This document shows, piece by piece, positions 1 to 8,139 of a stretch of DNA of 64,000 nt. Under the pieces are notes generated by a model. That model was not told where the DNA came from. It searched no databases and saw nothing but the letters and a program-made list of their open reading frames with translations. Position 1 is the first letter of the stretch. Each line of letters opens with the position of its first letter. The position numbers and the translations under genes were made by a program. This DNA is from DATFDN01 sp963767645 (GTDB lineage Bacteria; Pseudomonadota; Alphaproteobacteria; Acetobacterales; Acetobacteraceae), in contig CAVYEW010000018.1 in the NCBI GenBank assembly GCA_963767645.1, forward strand, positions 372,001 to 436,000, read 5' to 3'.

Positions 1-216
1 TTCGTGGCCGGCATGTCGCCGGTCGGCAGCGAAATCGCGGCGTTCCACGCCCGCTATCCGGATACGATTTTCGATGCCTGCGCCATCTCGCTGGCGGCGG
101 TCGGGAAGGCGCTCAATCGCAAGCTTGAGGTAATGCCGGAGGTGCACACCGTTCCTTCGGGCGCGGCGCGCATCCTGGAACTGGAGGAACAGCATTTTGC
201 GTATCTGAAGCCGTAG
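1..216 (+). CDS. C-terminal fragment of an unrecognised protein
   Basis: The frame is open from the first base of the window to a TAG at 214-216 and gives 71 residues. The real start lies outside the window. I recognise no family: the visible part has a Cys in DACAIS, a short mixed helix/strand pattern and ends in FAYLKP. There is no signal peptide or membrane segment in what remains. It runs towards the decayed TPR gene that ends at 300 on the other strand, so the two converge. It could be intact upstream. Function is left open. Confidence 0.5.
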   Translation, partial: FVAGMSPVGSEIAAFHARYPDTIFDACAISLAAVGKALNRKLEVMPEVHTVPSGAARILELEEQHFAYLKP

Positions 217-299
217 AAACTCTATATTCGTCCAGGATTTTGCCCGGACGGACGGTGCGAACGCCCGAGACTTTCACGCGTGCTGCCAAGTCACACCGA

Positions 300-1804
300 T
301 CAGCGGCTGTTCAGTCGGTCAAAAAGAGCCTGAGCCGTCGAGAGCTGCGCTTCGTAGTATGCGGCGGCGGGAGCGATGCTGCCGCCGCGCATTGTCACCA
401 GAGCAACCTCGATCTGCCGGGCTGCTGCCTTCGCCATGGTCGCATCGCCGAGCCGTTCGGCGACCAGCATATGCGCGACACCTTGGTTGCCCGTGCTCGT
501 CGCCCACTGCAGTGGCACGCGTTCGCGCGTCCGTTCCTTGAGCGCGTCCCGGTAGGCCGCGACCGCCTCCTCCAGCCGCGCCGTGCCGCTCTTGCGTTCC
601 CCGAGCGCCGAGAGCGCGGCGCCCAGGTTGTTCTGCATCATCGCCCAGTCCAGCGGCACGCGTTCCCGCGTGTATTCCTTGAGCGCCTCCCGGTAGGCGG
701 CGATGGCAATCAGCAGCGCAGGGTTATCGCCCTTCGTGGTACCCTCTTCATAGTACTCCCCAGCACGACGGAAGAGGAATTCCGCCTGTGCATCACTGCC
801 ATGGGGATGCGTGGTGGCCGCGATACGGCGCAGTTTTTCGGCGGCGGCAGGACCATTCAGCGCTAGCTTGTCCCATCGGACGGCTTCCTCCAGCAACCGA
901 ACTCCTGACGTGCGTGCGCTCCTCTTGGCGTTCCCGTTCGGCACGTTCCTCGCGCTCGAACTCGTCGATGAATGCCTGTGACGCCTCCTCGATGTGGCCG
1001 GCATCAAACCGCCGCCGCGCTTCGCGTTGGGCCGCCGCGAATGCCGGCCCCTCATTGGTCCCACGCTGGCGCGCCGCACGTTCGTGGATAACGTCATCGA
1101 TCCAGCCTTCCAGCCAAGGGATCAGATCATCGCCTGCAATGCCAATGCCGCCGGCCTTCTCCACCACGGCGCGAACGGCGGCCTCGGGAATCGCATTTTC
1201 TGCTGCGGCGCGGAAAATCCCGCCCTGCCGTGCAATGGCGAGAAGTTCACGAACGTTTTCTTTTGTCTCTGTGTCGGTCCCTTGAACGAGCGTCCCTATC
1301 CGGGCGTGCCCGGTAACCTGGAGCCCTATCACGGCAGCGGTCTGGGAGGCTTCCGGTGCCGCTATCGTTTTCCCGGCGGCGACCCGACTGAAATATCGCC
1401 TGTTCTAAACAACCCCGACATGCTCGCCTCCTGGATACGAGCGCCGACGCCTTGCGCCACAGTGATATTACCGAGCTGAGCCCGTTCAGCTTACCAATAT
1501 CCAGGCCGATCGTGGGGCCCTGCTCCTTCAGCTTCGTTGCGAGCAACTGCGCCAGATCGCGCAGCGACTCCTGATCCGCTTGCGGCAAGCGTCGACGGTC
1601 TCGGCGATGACTGCTTGCCGCGTGCTGGAACCAGGGGTCTTCTCCAGCTCCCCAACGTCACCGGCCGGCCCATGTGGATATTTTGGCCCTCAGTGCTTGA
1701 TAGGCGTCCTTCACCGCTTCGCCCACCGCGCCTTTCACGATCGCCTCGCCCCCTAAGCCGAGCGCCCAGGCGACGAGCGCCCCCGCCGTGACTGGATCAG
1801 GCAT
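300..1804 (-). pseudogene. Decayed tetratricopeptide-repeat (TPR) protein gene
   Basis: The protein can only be followed by changing frame about five times. From the ATG at 1804 the pieces are: MPDPVTAG to a TGA near 1667; a piece with GELEKTPGSSTRQAV to about 1590; PQADQESLRDLAQLL to about 1480; NITVAQGVGARIQE to about 1385; IGLQVTGHARIGTL to about 915; then the C-terminal part to 300. The last piece holds two TPR-like units, recognisable by YREALKEYTRERVPL and YRDALKERTRERVPL. The pieces follow one another in order with no lost DNA, so the gene was once about 500 codons. The first break coincides with a duplicated CCGG. TPR proteins mediate protein contacts; the original partner is unknown. 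Confidence 0.7.
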
Positions 1805-2075
1805 GTCCGCCCTCGTTTTATTTCCGAGGCCGAGCTTAGCTGAGCGATCCGCCAGATGGGAACGATAGTCCAGGATTGTCTCAGCTCAGAGGATCGTCTT
1901 TGATGGGAAGCCCAACGTCGGAAGGGCCGCGTTTGCGACCGGAACGGCTGGTGCGTGATTCTTGCGCACTGTTTGAGAACGCGTGCGACCGTGGCAGCCA
2001 CAACTTATCCCATAGCCGGCACGTTGAGTTCCTTGGCCCACCGCTGAAAGTTGACCAGTCGAAGAGGACCGCCAG

Positions 2076-2318
2076 GTGACGACAAGCGATGCTGAACGCA
2101 ACGCGGAACTCGAGAACCGTTCGAGTACCGCGGCTCCACACCCCGAAGAGATGAGGGCGGCCGTGGACCTCACCATCGGCAAGTCTGTCTCGATGAAGGC
2201 AACGGTCCGGGCCACGCCAGCCGGCCTGGCGAGCGCCGCATTGCTCGTCGCGGCGATTCTGATTTCGGTGGTCTGGCTTGCCAAAACCCGAGCGCGCGAA
2301 CGCAACCGCGCTGACTAG
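2076..2318 (+). CDS. Small single-pass membrane protein, hypothetical
   Basis: This 80-residue frame starts at GTG 2076 with a purine-rich AGAGGA about eight bases upstream. Residues 1-45 are polar. Residues about 48-68 form one hydrophobic segment (LASAALLVAAILISVVW) followed by a basic tail (KTRARERNR), the pattern of a bitopic membrane protein with a positively charged cytoplasmic end. I know no named family for it. It lies alone between the TPR pseudogene and the YdcZ-type gene on the other strand. The 1805-2075 stretch before it shows nothing I can name. The hydrophobic segment makes it more credible than other short frames here, but it could still be chance. Confidence 0.4.
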   Translation: MTTSDAERNAELENRSSTAAPHPEEMRAAVDLTIGKSVSMKATVRATPAGLASAALLVAAILISVVWLAKTRARERNRAD

Positions 2319-2406
2319 AGGACTAACCCACCCCATTAACGCTTTTTTCCGATGCAAACGCTGACCGGCCTTCCCCGGCGCTGGTGCCTGGCGCGGCCAT
2401 GGCGGC

Positions 2407-2862
2407 TCAGAACAGCGCGATCAGGGCCATGCCGCCGACCATCAACGCGCCGCCGATGATCCGCCACAGATTGAGGTGATGCACCTCCATCCGGAACATG
2501 CCGAATTGGTCGATGAGCAGCGACATCAGGATATTCGCCGTGATGGTCAGCCCGGCGAAGGCGCCGGCGCCGACCTTGTCCACGAACAGCAGCCCGGCAA
2601 CCACCGCGAACGAGCCGATGACGCCGCCCAACGGCGCCCACCAGGGCATCTGGCTGACGCCTTCCACAGTGGGCAGCGGGCGCGGCAGGCAGAACCAGGC
2701 GACCGCGAAGAGAAACGCCACCGGGAGGAAGGAGATCAGGGTGGCAAGCCAGGGATTCGTCACCGAGATCCGCAGCGCGCCGTTCATCGGCGGCCCCCAC
2801 GCCTGCAGGACTCCGCAGACGATGATGAGAGGGTACAGCATCATCGCGCTTATGCCTTGCAT
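2407..2862 (-). CDS. YdcZ/DUF606 family small membrane transporter
   Basis: A 151-residue protein with four to five hydrophobic segments (for example MMLYPLIIVCGVLQ at the start and IIGGALMVGGMALIALF at the end). It has the sequence character of the DUF606/YdcZ branch of the drug/metabolite transporter superfamily, whose members are about 150 residues long. The motif GPPMNGALR near residue 25 is typical. The start may be ATG 2862 or the internal ATG at residue 7. It lies 25 bases downstream of the ArsB-type gene on the same strand, so both are probably read from the sigma54-type promoter at 4296-4311. Its substrate cannot be told from sequence. Confidence 0.75.
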   Translation of the reverse strand: MQGISAMMLYPLIIVCGVLQAWGPPMNGALRISVTNPWLATLISFLPVAFLFAVAWFCLPRPLPTVEGVSQMPWWAPLGGVIGSFAVVAGLLFVDKVGAGAFAGLTITANILMSLLIDQFGMFRMEVHHLNLWRIIGGALMVGGMALIALF

Positions 2863-2887
2863 CGTCTTTTCCCCCAGTTGGATCAGG

Positions 2888-4155
2888 TCACACGGGCACG
2901 AACAGCGCAGCGATCGCCAGCGCCAGCGCGGGCGGCATCACCACCATGCCGAGCTTCAGGAAGGTCCAGGCGCCGACGCTCTGCCCGTCGCGCCGCAGTG
3001 CGGTAAGCCACAGGATGGTCGCGAGCGATCCCGTGACCGACAGGTTCGGCCCCAGATCCACCCCGATCAGCACCGCGCCGCGCACGCTTTCTGGCACGTG
3101 GGCGATCCGCGACCACGCGCCCGCGACCAGCCCGGCCGGCAGGTTGTTCACGAGGTTGCAGCCGACCGCGAGCACGACGCCCGCACGCCCATGCCGCGAG
3201 CGTCGCCGAGCGCTGCACGAGCTCGTGCAGCAACACGGCCAGCTGGTTGGTGACGCCGGTCTTCTCCAGCGCCTCCACCAGCACGAACAGACCCGCGACC
3301 AGGGGCAGCACGCCCCAGGAAATGTTCTTCAGCACGCTGAGCGGGCCGCATCTCGCGCGGATCAGCACCAGCATCGCCGTGGCGGCACCCGCGAGAAAGG
3401 TCGGCAGGCCGAGCTGGATGTCGATCGCCGAGCACCCGACCAGCACGATGGCCGTGCCGATGATGCCGTAGGCCGCGGTCCGCCCGGCTCGTGACAGCTC
3501 CGGGACCGGCACGTCGGAGGAGACGGCCTGCCTCAGCCGCTTCCGCTGCGTGAGCCGCAGCGCGCCATAGGTCGCGACGATGGAGAGCGCCGACGGAAGG
3601 CGCGAAGCGCGGCAGCCACTGCATCAGCGGCGGCATGTGGCTGCCGTAGATGACCAGGTTGGCCGGATTGGAGATCGGCAGCACGAAGCTCGCCGCGTTG
3701 GCGATGAAGGCGCAGATGAGGAGATAGGGCAGCGGCTCCTTCGCCTCGGCCGCGCGGACGACGGCGGCGACGGCGGGCGTCAGCACCACCGCGGTCGCAT
3801 CGTTGGACAGGAACGTGGTCACGACCGTGCCCACCACGTAGACCAGCGTGAACAGCCGTGTGGCGGAGCCTTTCGCCAGGCGCGCGGCGCGGGCGGCGAG
3901 CCAGGCGAACAGGCCCTGCTGCCGGGCCAGCTCCGAGAGCAGCATCATGCCGGTCAGGAACAGGTAGACGTCGATCCCCTTCTCCGCTCCGGCCAGCGCC
4001 TCGGCGACGGGCAGCAGGCCCAGGATGACGAGCAACAGGGCGCCCGCCACCGCCCAGACGAACTCCGGCCAGGAGAACGGGCGGATGATGACCCCGGCCG
4101 TGGCGAGGGCGGCGATGCCCCAGGTAGCCCACGGAGAAGCGGCGAGCGCGCCCAT
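2888..4155 (-). pseudogene. ArsB-type anion/arsenite transporter, frameshifted twice
   Basis: The protein reads MGALAASPWATWGIAALAT from ATG 4155 and follows the ArsB/SLC13-like fold: many membrane segments, TFLSNDATAVVLTPA near residue 110 and NPANLVIYGSHMPP near 165. Near 3587 the frame must change to continue as SIVATYGALRLTQR, and near 3183 again to continue as VVLAVGCNLVNNLPAG. The sum, about 422 codons, equals a full ArsB, so only single bases are missing or added. In the family the protein exports arsenite or a related oxyanion. As read, the product would be cut to about 190 native residues. Either the gene is decaying or the sequence has two indel errors. A better Shine-Dalgarno/ATG pair at 4255 lies in another frame. 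Confidence 0.7.
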
Positions 4156-4295
4156 TACCTAGCGATTTCTGGGCGGGGCATGGCTTGTCGCTTTCCTGGA
4201 CTGCGCCGCCGAGGCCGTCTGCCGTCTGGCTTCGAAACGTATGGCCGTTGAGCATGCGTTCTCTCCCGCAGCACCTTCGGGTCACGCGCACACTC

Positions 4296-4311
4296 AGCAA
4301 GCCTCGTGCCA
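4296..4311 (-). promoter_or_regulatory. Sigma54 (-24/-12) promoter for the transporter unit
   Basis: On the minus strand these 16 bases read TGGCACGAGGCTTGCT, which matches the RpoN consensus TGGCACG-N4-TTGCW at every fixed position, with GG and GC separated by exactly ten bases. Transcription would start near 4285, about 130 bases before the ArsB-type ATG at 4155. The operator 4378-4402 lies about 93-117 bases upstream of that start, the usual distance for an enhancer-bound NtrC-type activator, and the gene for such an activator ends at 4375. Confidence 0.8.
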
Positions 4312-4320
4312 CGCCCGGGC

Positions 4321-4360
4321 CGCGTCCGCAGCGGCCCTATCGGTCCACAATGCGGACGCG
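4321..4360. promoter_or_regulatory. Perfect 10-base inverted repeat upstream of sigma54 promoter
   Basis: CGCGTCCGCA at 4321-4330 and TGCGGACGCG at 4351-4360 are perfect inverted copies, 20 bases apart. Each arm contains the GTCCG/CGGAC half-site found in the operators at 4378-4402 and 8111-8137. It lies between the activator gene and the sigma54 promoter. It may be an extra activator site. A terminator for the regulator transcript is possible, but no T-run follows on the minus strand. Confidence 0.45.
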
Positions 4361-4374
4361 GGCGAGGCCGGAGT

Positions 4375-5721
4375 TCAGGACAGCGCTGTCCGCTTCCCGG
4401 ACGCCTCCAGACCGTATTGCCGTATCTTCGCGTGCAGGAGCTGGCGGTGGATGTTGAGGCGGCGCGCTGCCTCGGTGCGGTTGCCGCCCGACGCTTCGAG
4501 CGCCTTGCGGATCATCGCCGCTTCAAGCCGCGCGACCGCGCCCGGCAGATCGCCGTCCAGCCAGTGCTGTTCCTGGAACCCGGAGTCGAGGGCGAGGAAA
4601 GCGAGGTCGGCGGCGGTCACGATCGGCCGGCGGACCAGGGCGGCGACCCGCTCCATGGCGTTGCGCAGCTCGCGCACATTGCCGCGCCACGGATGGGCGA
4701 GGAGCCGGCCCGCCGCGTCGGCGGCCAGGCGCTTCGGGGTGCCCCCGGCAGCTTCCAGCGCGAGGAAGTGCTCGGCGAGCGGGACGATGTCGGCCAGTCG
4801 CTCGCGCAGCGGGGGAAGCTGCAGCGGCACCACGCCGATCCGATAAAACAGATCCTCCCGGAACCGTCCCTGCGCGACCATCGCCCGCAGATCCTGGTGC
4901 GTGGCGGCGACAATCCGCACGTCCACCGGGACCGGGCGCCCGCCGAGCGGCGTCACCACCCGCTCCTGCAGCACGCGCAGCAGCTTGGCCTGCATCGGCA
5001 GGTCCATGTCGCCGATCTCGTCGAGGAACAACGTGCCCCGATCCGCCTCCCGGAAACAGCCGAGGCGGTCCGACACTGCGCCGGTGAAGGCGCCCCGCGT
5101 GTGTCCAAACAACTGACTTTCAAGCAAATCCGCAGGAATCGCCGCGCAGTTCACGGCGACGAACGGCTTGCCGGCGCGGTTGCCGTGGCGATGGATGGCG
5201 CGCGCCACCACCTCCTTGCCGGTGCCGGTCTCGCCGGTGATCAGCACCGTCGCGGCGGTATCGGCGAGCATGCCGATCGCCTTCTGCACCTCGCGCATCG
5301 CCTTGCTGGACCCGACCAACTCCCCCGCTTCCTGGGCCGGGGCGGCGGCGGGCGCATCGGGCGCGCGCGGCAGCATCCGGGCCAGCAGCTCCTGGAGATC
5401 GCTCCGGCCGATCGGCTTGGCGAGGTGGTCGGCCGCGCCGAGGCGCATTGCCTCGATCGTGTTATCGGCCGTCGGCACCGCCGTCAGCACGGCCACAGGC
5501 GGCGGAGCGGGAAGCGCGCGCATCCGCCGCAGCACTTCCAGCCCGTCCATACCCGGCATCCGAATGTCGAGCAGCACGGCGTCGATGCCGTCCTGCTCAA
5601 GCCGCGACAGGGCAGCCGCGCCGTCCTTTGCCTCGACCGGCGCGTGGCCGAGATCGCCCAACGCCTCCGCGATGCTCTCGCGCAGCGCGGTGTCATCGTC
5701 GACGATCAGGACGGTCGCCAC
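4375..5721 (-). CDS. NtrC-type sigma54-dependent response regulator
   Basis: A 448-residue activator with three domains. Residues 1-120 are a receiver with phospho-acceptor Asp52 (LLDIRMPGMDG) and Lys102. Residues about 135-370 are an AAA+ module with Walker A GETGTGKE (163-170), the sigma54-contact loop GAFTGA (210-215) and the LFLDEIGDM Walker B. Residues about 400-445 are a Fis-type helix-turn-helix (GNRTEAARRLNIHR). Phosphorylated by the kinase at 5706-7175, it should bind dyads and drive sigma54 open-complex formation. It overlaps the kinase gene by 16 bases, so the two are translated together. The likely targets are the promoters at 4296-4311 and 8042-8057. The order resembles ZraPSR envelope/metal stress systems, but the signal is not known. 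Confidence 0.95.
   Translation of the reverse strand: MATVLIVDDDTALRESIAEALGDLGHAPVEAKDGAAALSRLEQDGIDAVLLDIRMPGMDGLEVLRRMRALPAPPPVAVLTAVPTADNTIEAMRLGAADHLAKPIGRSDLQELLARMLPRAPDAPAAAPAQEAGELVGSSKAMREVQKAIGMLADTAATVLITGETGTGKEVVARAIHRHGNRAGKPFVAVNCAAIPADLLESQLFGHTRGAFTGAVSDRLGCFREADRGTLFLDEIGDMDLPMQAKLLRVLQERVVTPLGGRPVPVDVRIVAATHQDLRAMVAQGRFREDLFYRIGVVPLQLPPLRERLADIVPLAEHFLALEAAGGTPKRLAADAAGRLLAHPWRGNVRELRNAMERVAALVRRPIVTAADLAFLALDSGFQEQHWLDGDLPGAVARLEAAMIRKALEASGGNRTEAARRLNIHRQLLHAKIRQYGLEASGKRTALS
4378..4402. promoter_or_regulatory. Three-half-site operator, probable enhancer for the 4296 promoter
   Basis: Read on the minus strand from 4402 the site is GTCCG, five bases, CGGAC, six bases, GTCC. 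The same half-sites with the same spacing occur at 8111-8136 upstream of the other sigma54 promoter. GGACAGCGCTGTCC (4378-4391) is by itself a perfect palindrome. The site is inside the last codons of the response regulator gene, next to its stop codon. It is most likely bound by that regulator. Confidence 0.65.
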
Positions 5722-7175
5722 GGCAGCTCCAACGCGAATGTCGCGCCGCCGGCCTCGCCGCCGCCGGCGCTGAGCAGACCGACGCGCCCGCCCTGGGCTT
5801 CCGCGAACTCGCGGGCGATGGCGAGACCGAGCCCGGTGCCGTCGGGCCGAGCGGTCACGAACGGCTCGAACAGGCTGCCCTGCACCGCGGGCGAGACGCC
5901 AGCCCCGGTGTCGGCAACGAGGATGCGGAGCACGTGGTCCACGATCGTCGCCGACAGCCTGACCAGCCCGCCCTCAGGCGTATGCTGGATGGCATTCAGC
6001 ACGAGATTGCCGATCGTCCAGCGCGCCAGCTCCGGATCGAAGCGGCTGGTGAGCGTCGGGGCGTCCACCTCGAGCCGAACCCCACGCTTGCTCGCAATAT
6101 CGCGGTAATCCTCCGCCGTCGCGCGCAGGAAAGCCGTAACCTCAACCGCCTGCGGAACGGCTTCGCGACGCTGGGTGAGGGCCAGGAGTTGCGAGACCAA
6201 GCCATCCAGGCGCGCGATCTGCGCGAGTACCAGGGCCAGCGCGGCCCGCATCCGCGAAGGATCGCCGGCCAATGCGTTCTCGGCGCGCAGCCGCATCGCG
6301 GCGATCGGGTTGCGGATCTCGTGGGCGACGCCCGCGGCGACCCGGCCCAGGGCGGCCAGGCGCTCGGAGGCCGCAACCCGGGCCGCGAGTTCGTCGGAGC
6401 GCCTTCGTGCCTCAGCCAGCCGTCTTCCCGCCTCGTTCAGCGCGGCGATGATCCGGTCGAGCTCGCGCTCGCCGGTACGTTGAAGCTCCGGCAATCCCTC
6501 GCCGTGCTGCTGCAGTGCCGTCTCCATCCGCCCGACATGCCGCGACCAGGACGCCACGATCCAGGTCAGCCAGGCCGCCATGCCTAGCATGACCGCGAGC
6601 AGCCCGCCGAGCCCGGCGCGCAGCCGCTCATAGCCGGGCGTCGCCACCACCCGCGTCATGGTCCAGCCGGTAAGGCTGGGCAACGGACCCTCCAGCGGGC
6701 AGGCATAGAGGAGCAGCGTCTGCGAGAACGACGCGGATCGGGTCAGGACCGCCTGGTCCTCCCGCGCCGCCCGTTCATTGACCAACCGGATTCGCTGAAG
6801 TTCGGCTTGAGGCAGGTCGGTCTTGGGAACCGTGCCGGGATAGGTCGGGAAGGCGTAGGCGAGCGGTCCCGTCCCGGTCTGCCAGATGCCGCCCTCGATG
6901 CCGCCCTTATGGGCCAAGGCGGCGACGACGACAGCGCGCAAACCGTCCCGCACCGAGGCCGCGATGTCGCCTCCGGGCGGGCCGCTCCAGCCGGTCACGA
7001 AGAAATCGTAGCGGTCGCGGATCATGTCGCAGGAGCGCGCGAGCACCGCTTCGGCCCGCTGCACCTGGGCCGAAGCGGATTGGGTGTAGAACTGCACGAG
7101 CAACGCCCCGACCCCTAGGCATGTCGCCAGCGCGAGAACCCACAGCACGGCCAGCCGGGAGCGAAGCGAATGCAC
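5706..7175 (-). CDS. Membrane sensor histidine kinase
   Basis: The 489-residue protein has a first membrane segment at residues 8-29, a periplasmic sensor of about 155 residues, a second membrane segment at about 188-208, a linker and the kinase core. The H-box is AGVAHEIRNPIAAM with His285. The ATPase domain shows the N-box GNLVLNAIQHTP, the G1 box VADTGAGVSPA and the G2 box GTGLGLAIAREFAEA. It should autophosphorylate on His285 and pass phosphate to Asp52 of the regulator encoded directly downstream with a 16-base overlap. The sensor region has no domain I can name; it includes a Trp-Gly-Pro-rich stretch near residue 63. The gene follows the secreted two-repeat protein by 53 bases, suggesting that both respond to the same envelope condition. 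Confidence 0.93.
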   Translation of the reverse strand: MHSLRSRLAVLWVLALATCLGVGALLVQFYTQSASAQVQRAEAVLARSCDMIRDRYDFFVTGWSGPPGGDIAASVRDGLRAVVVAALAHKGGIEGGIWQTGTGPLAYAFPTYPGTVPKTDLPQAELQRIRLVNERAAREDQAVLTRSASFSQTLLLYACPLEGPLPSLTGWTMTRVVATPGYERLRAGLGGLLAVMLGMAAWLTWIVASWSRHVGRMETALQQHGEGLPELQRTGERELDRIIAALNEAGRRLAEARRRSDELAARVAASERLAALGRVAAGVAHEIRNPIAAMRLRAENALAGDPSRMRAALALVLAQIARLDGLVSQLLALTQRREAVPQAVEVTAFLRATAEDYRDIASKRGVRLEVDAPTLTSRFDPELARWTIGNLVLNAIQHTPEGGLVRLSATIVDHVLRILVADTGAGVSPAVQGSLFEPFVTARPDGTGLGLAIAREFAEAQGGRVGLLSAGGGEAGGATFALELPWRPS

Positions 7176-7228
7176 GGTGTGACGTTGCCAGTTCAGTCAG
7201 CTCGGGTGAGCCCGAAAAGCCGCCCGTC

Positions 7229-7993
7229 TTAGCGGGCGGGAGGAGCTTCGGGCGAGGCACCGGGCGGTGCAGCAGGACCTGGCGCGGGTCCGGGGCCGGG
7301 GTTGCCTGGGCCGCCCATGGGTCCAGGACCACGGTGCGGCGGGGGAGGCGGCATCTGCAACGCCACTGCCTGAGACTGGTTGGGGCCGATCGACTGCGCC
7401 GCGACGACCTTGCCGAGCGGACTGGCCATCCCATACCCCTGCGCGTAGAGCTGCTGTCCGGGCGCCAACTTGGCGGCCAGGCGCTGCGCCTCGGGCGGCG
7501 GCAGGCGCACGATGGTGCCATCCTGGAGCAGAACGCCATTGAGGTCGCCGCGCGGCCCGTGCAGCTGCTCCTTGATCGGGCCCTGGACCTGAAGAAGCTG
7601 GCCGCCCGCGTTCGGACCATGCCGACCGGGCCCGCCCGCGGGCGGGCCGTTGTCGGTAACGGTCTGACCGGACGCATCATTCGTCACCGACATCCCTTGC
7701 ACCATCGGCAAGGCCTGTGCCTTCAGGCCATGGATCGTCACCGCGTCGCCAGGTTTCACCGTGAACACGAGCTGGGTGGAGAGATGCGGCGGGAAATGCA
7801 CCTCCGTGCCGTTGTCGAGGATGAAGCCGTCGACATCGCCGCGCGGTGTCAGGCTGTACTGGGCCACCTTCCCCTTGATGGTGGGAAGCTGGTTGGCGTC
7901 ATAGCTCGCCGATTGCTGGGCGTACACGCCGGCGCCTCCGATGCCGACGGCCAAGTTCGCCGCCAGCAATGCGTGTTTGAACATGAACGCCAT
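7229..7993 (-). CDS. Secreted protein with two OB-fold-like repeats
   Basis: A 254-residue protein started at ATG 7993, which has GGAGG six bases upstream; a second ATG at 8005 is less likely. Residues 1-25 (ending GAGVYAQQ) form a signal peptide. Two related units follow, about residues 38-105 and 135-205. Both show a G-x-V/I start, PRGDVDGFILDNGTEV or PRGDLNGVLLQDGTIV, a PP pair, a PGD/PGQ turn and a final I/V-x-G strand, as in small OB-fold stress proteins. The tail is rich in Pro, Gly and Ala. It is expected in the periplasm. The sigma54 promoter at 8042-8057 precedes it and the kinase/regulator genes follow on the same strand. By position it resembles ZraP, but its sequence is unrelated. 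Confidence 0.8.
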   Translation of the reverse strand: MAFMFKHALLAANLAVGIGGAGVYAQQSASYDANQLPTIKGKVAQYSLTPRGDVDGFILDNGTEVHFPPHLSTQLVFTVKPGDAVTIHGLKAQALPMVQGMSVTNDASGQTVTDNGPPAGGPGRHGPNAGGQLLQVQGPIKEQLHGPRGDLNGVLLQDGTIVRLPPPEAQRLAAKLAPGQQLYAQGYGMASPLGKVVAAQSIGPNQSQAVALQMPPPPPHRGPGPMGGPGNPGPGPAPGPAAPPGASPEAPPAR

Positions 7994-8041
7994 GTTGTCC
8001 TCCATAGAGTCTCGGGCCGGTATGGCCCGTGACCTCACGGT

Positions 8042-8057
8042 TGCATCCGCCGTGCCA
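8042..8057 (-). promoter_or_regulatory. Sigma54 (-24/-12) promoter for the secreted protein/kinase/regulator unit
   Basis: On the minus strand the bases read TGGCACGGCGGATGCA. This is one mismatch from TGGCACG-N4-TTGCW and keeps GG-N10-GC exactly. The predicted start is near 8031, giving a leader of about 38 bases before ATG 7993. The operator at 8111-8137 is about 80-106 bases upstream of that start. Confidence 0.78.
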
Positions 8058-8110
8058 ACGCCTGCTCCGCCGAAACAGGGCCTGATGCGGGCGTTCAGCG
8101 GCGCAGGCGC

Positions 8111-8137
8111 GTCCGCTTTCCGGACGGTGCTGTCCGG
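8111..8137. promoter_or_regulatory. Three-half-site operator, probable enhancer for the 8042 promoter
   Basis: GTCCG (8111-8115), CGGAC (8121-8125) and GTCCG (8132-8136) form two overlapping dyads with 5- and 6-base spacers. CCGGAC-N6-GTCCGG at 8120-8137 is a perfect inverted repeat. The first 15 bases differ by only one base from plus-strand 4388-4402, and the same half-site spacing is found at the other sigma54 promoter. The site lies three bases downstream of the acetyltransferase stop codon. Confidence 0.68.
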
Positions 8138-8139
8138 GA

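Noticed and set aside
240..866. 208-codon plus-strand frame over the TPR pseudogene
   Set aside because: The minus strand carries recognisable TPR repeats; this frame has no family pattern.
1876..2079. 67-codon frame ending in an overlap with the GTG of the small membrane protein
   Set aside because: The TTG start has no ribosome site and the residues look random; the overlap alone is not enough.
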